A stretch of 6,561 nt of DNA from assembly GCA_947457975.1 (NCBI GenBank), contig CANGYC010000139.1, positions 1-6,561 on the forward strand, read 5' to 3'. The stretch is from Comamonadaceae bacterium (GTDB lineage Bacteria; Pseudomonadota; Gammaproteobacteria; Burkholderiales; Burkholderiaceae_C). The translations under genes and the position numbers were made by a program. The notes beneath the pieces were generated by a model. That model saw nothing but the letters and a program-made list of their open reading frames with translations, had not been told where the DNA came from and ran no database searches. Shown in pieces: positions 1-5,766 of this stretch (position 1 is its first letter; every line of letters begins with the position of its first letter).

Positions 1-542
1 ACGCCCAGGGCAACACCATCACCACCCAGAACCCCCTGGACGTGGCGATCACCGGCAACGGCTACTTCCAGATTGCACAGCCCGATGGCACCCTGGCCTA
101 CAGCCGCGACGGCAGCTTCAAGCTCTCGGCCACCGGTCAGCTGGTGACCGCCGGCGGCTCTCTGGTGCAGCCGGCCATCACCGTCCCGCCCAATGCCTCG
201 AGCATGACCATCGGCCGCGACGGCACGGTCTCGGTGGAGCTGGCCGGCGGCGCCAACCAGGTGCTGGGCCAGATCCAGATCGCCCGCTTCATTAATCCGA
301 GCGGCCTGCAGTCGCTGGGCCAAAACCTGATGCGCGAGACCCCGGCCAGCGGAGCGCCGCAGGTGCTGGTGCCCGGCCAGGCCGGCGCCGGCTCGCTGGT
401 GCAGGGCTCTCTGGAAGCCTCCAACGTGAACGTGGTCGAGGAGATGGTCAGCATGATCGAGACGCAGCGCGCCTACGAGATCAACTCCAAGGCCATCTCG
501 GCTGTCGACAGCATGTTGCGCTTCATCAACGAGCGTCTCTGA
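1..542 (+). CDS. flgG: Flagellar basal-body distal rod protein FlgG (3' part)
   Basis: FlgG forms the distal rod, the part of the flagellar drive shaft that crosses the peptidoglycan and outer membrane inside the P and L rings. It is exported by the flagellar type III apparatus. The reading frame is open from base 3 (bases 1-2 finish a codon whose start lies outside) to the TGA at 540-542, giving 179 visible residues. Compared with the E. coli protein (260 residues) about the first 80 residues are missing, including the N-terminal rod motif. The visible part shows the family core LDVAITGNGYFQI, then AYSRDGSFKL and GQLVTAGG, followed by TIGRDGTVSV. It ends with the strongly conserved C-terminal helix: SNVNVVEEMVSMIETQRAYE, then INSKAISAVDSML. 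A GTG at 42 is an internal valine in the conserved core, not the start. flgH follows after 21 bases, as in the standard flg operon. FlgF is the nearest paralogue, but the match to FlgG and the following flgH make FlgG much more likely. Confidence 0.97.
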   Translation, partial: AQGNTITTQNPLDVAITGNGYFQIAQPDGTLAYSRDGSFKLSATGQLVTAGGSLVQPAITVPPNASSMTIGRDGTVSVELAGGANQVLGQIQIARFINPSGLQSLGQNLMRETPASGAPQVLVPGQAGAGSLVQGSLEASNVNVVEEMVSMIETQRAYEINSKAISAVDSMLRFINERL

Positions 543-563
543 CGCGCCCTCACCGGATCAGGC

Positions 564-1241
564 ATGAAACACCTCCTCGTTCCCGCCGCACTGCTGGCCC
601 TGCTGTCAGGCTGCACCATCATTCCGCCCCAGCCGCTGGTGCACAGTGCCGATTTCGGCCCGGTCTATCCCCAGCCCGCCGAGCGGCCGCAGGTGGCTAC
701 CGGCTCCATTTACCACCCGCGCATTGCTGAAAGCCTGTTCGGTCGTGGTCGGGGTTACCAGGTGGGGGACGTCATCACCGTGATCCTGAACGAGTCCACC
801 CAGGCCGCCCGCGAGCAAAACAGCTCGCTCAGCCGTGTCTCCAGCAACGCTGTGGTGCCTACCGGTACACAAAACAAAGTCGCCAACATGGGCGCACTGC
901 TCACCGGCGTGAATCTGCTGGGCGGCAGCATCAAGAACGATGGCGTGGGCACCGCTGACCAGAAAGCCACCCTGGAAGGGGCGGTGGCGGTCACCGTGGT
1001 GAACGTGCTGCCCAACGGCAACCTGGTGCTGCGCGGCGAAAAACAGCTGGCACTGACCGAGGGCTCTGAAGTGATCCAGGTGGCCGGCATGATCCGCCCC
1101 GAGGACATTGCGCCCAACAACACCGTGCAGTCGCGTCGGCTGGCCAATGCCCAGATCACCTACCGCGGCACCGGTGACCTGGCCGCCGCCACCCGCGCCG
1201 GCTGGGGCACCAGCGCGCTGCTCAAGCTCTGGCCCTTTTGA
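564..1241 (+). CDS. flgH: Flagellar L-ring lipoprotein FlgH
   Basis: FlgH is the outer-membrane lipoprotein that assembles into the L ring, which with the P ring forms the bushing around the distal rod. The 225-residue protein is close to the usual length (232 in E. coli). It begins with a lipoprotein signal peptide: a short basic start (MKH), a hydrophobic stretch and the lipobox L-S-G-C with the lipidated cysteine at residue 17. The residue after it is Thr rather than Asp, consistent with sorting to the outer membrane. Family signatures are SLFGRGRGYQVGDVITVIL (57-75) followed by a conserved N-E, LEGAVAVTVVNVLPNGNLVL (137-156), the GEKQLAL stretch (158-164), IRPEDI (177-182) and the C-terminal LKLWPF. 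The start ATG has only a weak GGA (555-557) upstream but is fixed by the signal peptide. It lies 21 bases after flgG and 32 bases before the chosen flgI start, so translation is probably coupled within the operon. Confidence 0.97.
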   Translation: MKHLLVPAALLALLSGCTIIPPQPLVHSADFGPVYPQPAERPQVATGSIYHPRIAESLFGRGRGYQVGDVITVILNESTQAAREQNSSLSRVSSNAVVPTGTQNKVANMGALLTGVNLLGGSIKNDGVGTADQKATLEGAVAVTVVNVLPNGNLVLRGEKQLALTEGSEVIQVAGMIRPEDIAPNNTVQSRRLANAQITYRGTGDLAAATRAGWGTSALLKLWPF

Positions 1242-1263
1242 GCGCCATGCCTGACCCCTTTCC

Positions 1264-1268
1264 AAGGA
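1264..1268 (+). promoter_or_regulatory. Ribosome binding site for flgI (decides the start)
   Basis: AAGGA lies five bases before the ATG at 1274. The frame is also open upstream, with a TTG at 1238 overlapping the flgH stop and an ATG at 1247. Neither has a comparable purine-rich site, and using them would put Pro-rich polar residues in front of the signal peptide. This supports 1274 as the flgI start. Confidence 0.75.
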
Positions 1269-1273
1269 TTTCC

Positions 1274-2413
1274 ATGTACCGCATCACCTCCCTGTTCCTT
1301 AGCCTGGCACTGTCGGCCGCAGCTCTGCTGCCCACGGCGGCGCATGCCGACCGCATCAAGGACCTGGCCAATGTGGCGGCCAAGCGCACCAACCAGCTGA
1401 TCGGCTACGGCCTGGTGGTGGGCCTGCAAGGCACGGGCGACGGCGCCGATGTGTCCTTTACCACCCAAAGCATGAAGACCATGCTGGCGCGCATGGGCAT
1501 TGCCCGCGAGGGTGTGCTGGCGGACTTTGAGACCGCCACCACCGTGGGCAAGATGGACATCCGCAACGTGGCGGCCGTCATGGTCACGGCTGAATTACCT
1601 GGCTTTTCCAAGCCTGGCCAGAAGATCGATATCAACGTCTCAGCCATTGGCCGTGCCAGCAACCTGCGCGGCGGCAACTTGCTGCTGACCAGCTTGCGCG
1701 GAGTGGACGGCGAGGTCTATGCGCTGGCGCAGGGCTCGGTCACCGCCACTGGCATCGATGCCAATGCCGCGGGCTCCAGGGTCGCCATTGGCGTGCCCAC
1801 CTCGGCCCGTGTGCCGGGCGGCGCCACCGTGGAGCGCGCGGTTGACACCCCGTTTACCACCGCCGAGCACCTGATCCTGAATGTGCGCGAGGGTGACTTC
1901 ACCACCACCACGGCCATCGTCAACGCCATCAACAGCCGCTTTGGCGATGGCGTGGCCAAGGCCTTCGACAGCGTGTCGGTGGCCGTGCGCGCCCCGCAGG
2001 ACATCAGCCAACGGGTGGCCTTCATGAGCATGGTGGAGAACATCGACGTGGTGCCTGGCGAACCACCGGCCCGTGTGGTGGTCAATTCTCGAACGGGCAC
2101 CGTGGTGATCAGCCGCAATGTGCGCGTCACTGCGGCGGCCGTCTCGCACGGCACCATCTCGGTGGCCATCTCGTCCACCAACGAGGTGTCGCAGCCCAAC
2201 GCCCTGAGCGGCGGCCAGACCGCGGGCGTGCAGAACGCCGAGGTGGCCGTCAATGAACCCAAGAACCCCATGTTCCTGTTCCAGCCCGGTGTGGACCTGC
2301 GCCAGATCGTGGATGCCGTGAACCAGGTGGGCGCCTCGCCCTCGGCCCTGATCGCCATCCTGGAGGCGCTCAAGAGCTCGGGCAGCCTGCGCGCCGAGCT
2401 GGTGGTGATCTAA
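1274..2413 (+). CDS. flgI: Flagellar P-ring protein FlgI
   Basis: FlgI is secreted to the periplasm by the Sec pathway and assembles into the P ring around the rod at the peptidoglycan layer, together with its chaperone FlgA (not in this window). With the start at 1274 the protein has 379 residues (365 in E. coli). Residues 1-25 form a Sec signal peptide: a short basic start, a Leu/Ala-rich core and a predicted cut after A-H-A at 25. The mature end DRIKDLANVAAKRTNQLIGY, then GLVVGLQGTGDG, is the family hallmark. Further signatures are the Arg-containing VGKMDIRNVAAVMVTAELPG (91-110), the stretch around IDVVPGEPPARVVVNSRTGT (257-276), ISRNVRVTAAAVSHGTISVA (279-298), MFLFQPGVDL (333-342) and the C-terminal VGASPSALIAILEALKSSG (352-370) ending in ELVVI. 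There is no cysteine anywhere, unlike the E. coli protein, which carries a disulfide. flgH precedes it and flgJ follows after 36 bases. Confidence 0.97.
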   Translation: MYRITSLFLSLALSAAALLPTAAHADRIKDLANVAAKRTNQLIGYGLVVGLQGTGDGADVSFTTQSMKTMLARMGIAREGVLADFETATTVGKMDIRNVAAVMVTAELPGFSKPGQKIDINVSAIGRASNLRGGNLLLTSLRGVDGEVYALAQGSVTATGIDANAAGSRVAIGVPTSARVPGGATVERAVDTPFTTAEHLILNVREGDFTTTTAIVNAINSRFGDGVAKAFDSVSVAVRAPQDISQRVAFMSMVENIDVVPGEPPARVVVNSRTGTVVISRNVRVTAAAVSHGTISVAISSTNEVSQPNALSGGQTAGVQNAEVAVNEPKNPMFLFQPGVDLRQIVDAVNQVGASPSALIAILEALKSSGSLRAELVVI

Positions 2414-2415
2414 GC

Positions 2416-2449
2416 CCTGCACATCTGAACCGCTCGAGACCTGCACATC
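2416..2449 (+). repeat. 10-base direct repeat in the flgI-flgJ gap
   Basis: CCTGCACATC occurs at 2416-2425 and again at 2440-2449, directly before the flgJ ATG, with a 24-base period. A CTCGAG palindrome lies between the copies (2433-2438). The pair fills most of the 36-base gap. No good Shine-Dalgarno sequence is seen before flgJ. The repeat is read directly from the sequence. Whether it has a role or is a small local duplication cannot be told from one genome. Confidence 0.6.
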
Positions 2450-2947
2450 ATGGAACCCATCAACAACGCCACCGCCCGCAGCTACCTGGACTTTCAGGGC
2501 CTGGGCGAGCTGCGCGGGCAAGCCGCCCGCGATGGCAAGGCGGCCCTGCGCGAGACGGCCCAGCAGTTTGAGGCCCTGTTCCTGCAGATGATGATGAAGT
2601 CCATGCGCGAGTCGATCGAGAAAAGCGACCTCATGAGCTCGCCCCATGCGGACACCTTCGAGGCCATGTTCGACAAGGAAGTCTCCATGGCCATGGCAAA
2701 GCGCAATTCGATTGGCCTGGCCGACATGCTGGTGGAGGCTCAAACCCGCCAGATGAACGCCATCACGCCGGCGGCCGATGCCTTGGCAGCCCGCGAGGCT
2801 GGGGCAGCGCCCACGGCCATGCCGCTGAACCCGCCCCAGCCCGGCCTGTCTTTGCAGACTGCGCCCACGCCTCTGGCGCCTTTGCCGCGCCCCGCTACCG
2901 CTTTGCCCCTGAGCCGGATTGATGCCCTCACGAGGAGCCAGCCGTGA
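2450..2947 (+). CDS. flgJ: Single-domain rod-cap protein FlgJ, without muramidase domain
   Basis: FlgJ is exported to the periplasm and acts as the scaffold or cap for rod assembly. In E. coli and Salmonella it is a 313-316-residue two-domain protein whose C-terminal half is a peptidoglycan hydrolase that opens the wall for the rod. Here only the rod-binding half exists. Residues 1-40 resemble the usual N-terminus. AQQFEALFLQMMMKSMRES (37-55) is the core signature, and the stretch from F-D-K-E to IGLADMLVEA (74-97) completes the domain. Residues about 105-165 are a Pro/Ala-rich tail with some 13 prolines and no visible fold. The gene ends in a TGA that overlaps the flgK start by four bases (GTGA, 2944-2947). 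There is therefore no room for a lost hydrolase domain or a frameshifted remnant. The ATG at 2450 lacks a clear ribosome binding site, but the next in-frame Met (residue 47) falls inside the conserved motif. The enzyme that opens the wall must be encoded elsewhere (inference). Confidence 0.93.
   Translation: MEPINNATARSYLDFQGLGELRGQAARDGKAALRETAQQFEALFLQMMMKSMRESIEKSDLMSSPHADTFEAMFDKEVSMAMAKRNSIGLADMLVEAQTRQMNAITPAADALAAREAGAAPTAMPLNPPQPGLSLQTAPTPLAPLPRPATALPLSRIDALTRSQP
2933..2937 (+). promoter_or_regulatory. Ribosome binding site for flgK
   Basis: AGGAG lies six bases before the GTG at 2944, inside the 3' end of flgJ. It is the best Shine-Dalgarno match in the window. It supports the GTG start of flgK, which overlaps the flgJ stop as GTGA, an arrangement that favours translational coupling. 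Confidence 0.8.
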
Positions 2948-5721
2948 GTGACCTTCTGGGCGTAGCAGGCAATGCGGCGGCGGCCTACCAGCTGGCGCTG
3001 GCCACTGTCAGCAACAACATTGCCAACGTCTCCACCGACGGCTATTCCCGTCAGGCTGTTGACCTGCGCGAGGCGGCTCCCCGGCAACTGGGCGGCGCCT
3101 ACATTGGCACCGGCGTCATTTATGACCGCGTCAAGCGCCAGTACGACGCTTTTGCCGAGCTGAACCTGCGCGGCAGCAACAGCGAATTGGCCAGCCAGGA
3201 GCCCATGGTCGACTACACCAACCGGGTGGTCGACCTCATGGGCAGTGAGGGGGCAGGTCTGGTCAGCGCCCTCGATGAATTCTTTTCCTCGTCCCGAGGC
3301 CTCACCACCGACCCTGCGTCGGCGGCGCTGCGTGGCTCTTTCTTTCGCTCGGCGCAGGGCCTGACCTCCCGCTTTGGCCTGATCTCCAGCCAGCTCGACC
3401 TGGTGGACACCGAGACCCGCGATGCCGTCGAAGGCACGGTGGCCTCGATCAACACCCTGGCCCAGCAGTTGGCGGCCGTCAATGGCCAGCTGGCCAAGCA
3501 CGGCAATGTGCAGAGCCAGCCTTCCGAGCTGATGGACCAGCGCGACCGCCTGCTCAGGGAGCTCTCGCAGTTTGTCAACGTCCGGGTGGACTACAAGGTC
3601 AATGGTGCCGTGCAGGTCAGCGTAGGCAGCAGCTCGGCGTCCAAGGATGTGATCGTCAAGGACATGGTGGCCGTGCGCATCGGCACCACCACCGACGCCA
3701 AAGAGCCCAACCGCATCGGCCTGGTGCTCGACCCCTACGGTGAAACCCCCAAGTCTCTGGTGAGTGTGAGCAGCGGCAAGCTCGCTGGGCTCATGAGTTT
3801 TCGCGAGCAGGTGCTCGATGGCAGCCGCAACGCACTCGATGACATCGCCCGTGTGCTCATGACCGAGGTCAACAGCCTGCACAGCTCGGGCGTGGACGGC
3901 TACGGCCAGCTCGGCGGCGACATGTTCAAGGTGGAAGCCGGTGCGGCACACCTGGCCGCGGGCATCAAGCTGGCCATTGATGATCCGATGCGCATTGCCG
4001 CCGCCGCCCAGTTCCGGGTGATCGAGGCGGCCAACAACACCGGCCGTGCCGATGCCACGGTGACGTTTTCCGCACCCCTCTACGGCGCCCCCAAGGACTT
4101 GGGCGCGGTCTTGAGCAACAACAGCAGTGCGTCCGCCGGGCTGAGCTTTCCGGTGGGAGGCACACCGCCCCTGGCCAGCGTGGGCAGCATTGCCTCGGGT
4201 CTGAAGGACGTCACCATTTATCTGAGTGAGGCGCAGGGCGACCAGCAGCTGCAGCTTTTCACGCGCGACGGTCGCCATGTGCTGGGCTCGCCCCTGAACC
4301 CCTCGCAGCAGCAGGGCCTGCTCAGCAGCGGTGGCGTGGAGCCTGGCGCCACTTACGACGCGAGCCAGCGCAACCTCGCCGGTGCCCAGGGCTACCGCGG
4401 CATGCAGGTGTTCTACGGCGCCCGGGCCGAGGTGCTCAAGGCGCAGGCCTTTGACAGCAAGGATCGGCCCACCCCTGGCGCGGCGATTCCAGCCCTGCTC
4501 GAAGGTGGACGCCTGCGCAGCGGCCTCTCCCAGATTGCCGCCAACACCCTCAAGCTCAATGGTGTGTCGCTGCCGGCTCTGAACGCCAGTTCCAACAGCG
4601 GCCTGACCGCCCCCGAGGTGGCGGCCTGGCTAAATGCCGCCGGCCAGGCTCAGGGCATCACGGCCCGCGCCCTCAACGAGGTGCGTGCGCCGGCCAGCCA
4701 GCTCAAGCTCGACCGCTCGCTCATTCTTAACGGCGTGACCATCACGCCCGTGGGTTCGGGCTTCGGTTCGGCTCAGGGCCTGGTTGATGCCATCAACACC
4801 CAAAACGCCTCCAGCGGTGTGCAGGCCTCGCTGAGCCCGCAGGGCGAGCTTGTGCTGACCAACACCCTGGGCAACGAAGGCAAGGACATCAAGGTCGAAC
4901 CCTTGTTGGCCAACGGCGGCAACGCGCTGAACATCACGCCGGGCATCTACAGCGGCCGCCTTGAACTCTCGCGGGCCCTGGTCAGTGGCACCGACACCCC
5001 TATTGAGCTGAGTTTCGGCGCCGCCGGCAAACCCAGCGACCTGGCGGCTCTGGGTTTTCGTACCGCCGCCTACATCAAGGGCACGGTGCCCGATGACCTG
5101 CTGGTCTGCGTGACGGACACCGCCGCGGGCAACACCGCCCGGGTGTCAGCCACCTACGCCGGCTCGCCGGTGCCTGTGGCCAGCGATCTGCGCGCCAACC
5201 CGATGCAGATCACCTTTGTCACGCCCACGGGGGCCAGTCCGCTGCGCTACCAGATCATCGACACGGCCACCAAATCGGTGCTGGCTGAGCGTGACCTGGA
5301 CCCCGCAGCGCTGGACGACGGGATCAGCTACCGGGGTCTGAAGATTGCTTTTTCAAGCATGCCGCAGCGGGGCGACCGCTTCATGCTGGACGGCAATCCC
5401 GACGGCGCGGGCAACAACGACAACATTCGCGCCATTTCTGCGCTGCAAAGCGCCCCCTTGCTCCGCGGCGCCAAGACCCTGGCCGGCGGTTACACCGACC
5501 ATGTCAACCAGATGGGCAACCTGGCCCGCCAGGCCTCGATTGCCAGGGATGCGCTCACGGTGGTGCGCGACCAGGCCCAGGAAAAGCGCGACCAGGTGGT
5601 CGGCGTGAACCTGGACGAAGAGGCCGCCAGCCTGATCCGCTATCAGCAGGCCTACCAGGCCTCGGCCAAGGTCATGCAGGTGGCCTCCCAGTTGTTCGAC
5701 TCCATCATCCAGCTGCGCTGA
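2944..5721 (+). CDS. flgK: Flagellar hook-associated protein 1 FlgK, enlarged form
   Basis: FlgK (HAP1) is exported through the flagellum and forms the first junction ring between hook and filament. The ends are canonical. SNNIANVSTDGYSRQ (23-37) is the N-terminal axial-protein motif. A helical D1-type region runs to about residue 350 and includes MDQRDRLLRELSQFVNVRV (197-215). The C-terminus (887-925) carries GVNLDEEAASLIRYQQAYQA, then SAKVMQVASQLFDS. The GTG start is supported by the AGGAG upstream and by the N-terminal motif two dozen residues in. At 925 residues it is far longer than the E. coli protein (547). The excess lies in the surface-exposed middle, about residues 355-815, which holds an LQLFTRDGRHVLG segment (436-448), two flagellin-IN-like repeats (about 533-580 and 592-640) and a segment around LGFRTAAYIKGTVPDDLL (703-720). 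From about 794 the usual pre-C-terminal part resumes, with GDRFMLDGN and NNDNIRAISALQ. A single Cys is present at 722. No frameshift or compositional break is visible. The C-terminal motif excludes hook protein FlgE. Confidence 0.95.
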   Translation: MSDLLGVAGNAAAAYQLALATVSNNIANVSTDGYSRQAVDLREAAPRQLGGAYIGTGVIYDRVKRQYDAFAELNLRGSNSELASQEPMVDYTNRVVDLMGSEGAGLVSALDEFFSSSRGLTTDPASAALRGSFFRSAQGLTSRFGLISSQLDLVDTETRDAVEGTVASINTLAQQLAAVNGQLAKHGNVQSQPSELMDQRDRLLRELSQFVNVRVDYKVNGAVQVSVGSSSASKDVIVKDMVAVRIGTTTDAKEPNRIGLVLDPYGETPKSLVSVSSGKLAGLMSFREQVLDGSRNALDDIARVLMTEVNSLHSSGVDGYGQLGGDMFKVEAGAAHLAAGIKLAIDDPMRIAAAAQFRVIEAANNTGRADATVTFSAPLYGAPKDLGAVLSNNSSASAGLSFPVGGTPPLASVGSIASGLKDVTIYLSEAQGDQQLQLFTRDGRHVLGSPLNPSQQQGLLSSGGVEPGATYDASQRNLAGAQGYRGMQVFYGARAEVLKAQAFDSKDRPTPGAAIPALLEGGRLRSGLSQIAANTLKLNGVSLPALNASSNSGLTAPEVAAWLNAAGQAQGITARALNEVRAPASQLKLDRSLILNGVTITPVGSGFGSAQGLVDAINTQNASSGVQASLSPQGELVLTNTLGNEGKDIKVEPLLANGGNALNITPGIYSGRLELSRALVSGTDTPIELSFGAAGKPSDLAALGFRTAAYIKGTVPDDLLVCVTDTAAGNTARVSATYAGSPVPVASDLRANPMQITFVTPTGASPLRYQIIDTATKSVLAERDLDPAALDDGISYRGLKIAFSSMPQRGDRFMLDGNPDGAGNNDNIRAISALQSAPLLRGAKTLAGGYTDHVNQMGNLARQASIARDALTVVRDQAQEKRDQVVGVNLDEEAASLIRYQQAYQASAKVMQVASQLFDSIIQLR
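4540..4863 (+). other. Two flagellin-IN-like repeats encoded within flgK
   Basis: The encoded residues 533-640 contain two successive units of similar plan. The first reads NTLKLNGVSLPA, then TAPEVAAWLNAAGQAQGITA. The second reads SLILNGVTITPVGSG, then SAQGLVDAINTQNASSGVQA followed by a short beta-like strand ELVLTN. The pattern of a hydrophobic strand, N-G-V, a helix ending in N, and then G-(V/I)-x-A matches the flagellin hook IN motif known from flagellins and FliD-type and FlgK-type proteins. The second unit is the clearer match. The DNA copies are diverged, so this is an old protein-level repeat rather than a recent duplication. Confidence 0.6.
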
Positions 5722-5766
5722 CTCCGGATCTTGAGCCGCTGACACCCTTTCACCCCGGAACCTGCC

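Noticed and set aside
606..1265. Open frame on the - strand opposite flgH
   Set aside because: It is a low-complexity Gly/His/Val-rich shadow of flgH, without a motif or plausible initiation signal.
1238..1273. Upstream TTG (1238) or ATG (1247) as the flgI start
   Set aside because: It would add 9-12 polar residues before a well-formed signal peptide and lacks a ribosome binding site. ATG 1274 has AAGGA at the right spacing.
2739..2780. Possible sigma-28 promoter for flgKL inside flgJ
   Set aside because: A GCCGATG (2773-2779) resembles the -10 element of flagellar class 3 promoters, but the nearest CAAA-like -35 (2741-2744) is too far upstream for the usual spacing of about 15 bases. The sequence also encodes flgJ residues. 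No convincing promoter was found.
2750..2947. Frameshifted remnant of a FlgJ hydrolase domain
   Set aside because: The other frames of this stretch show no glucosaminidase-like motif, and only about 200 bases lie between the rod-cap domain and flgK, too few for the roughly 150-residue domain.
2740..4278. Long open frame on the - strand opposite flgJ and flgK (512 codons)
   Set aside because: It is antisense to two genes with clear family motifs. Its His/Gly/Ala/Val-rich translation is what a GC-rich coding strand gives in the opposite frame, and it shows no recognisable domain. The same applies to the - strand frames at 1640-2743 and 5353-6525.
5722..5766. Terminator or hairpin between flgK and flgL
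   Set aside because: Only a 5-base complementary pair (TCCGG at 5723-5727 with CCGGA at 5755-5759) with a large loop and no U-run is present. The 45-base gap looks like an ordinary operon spacer.
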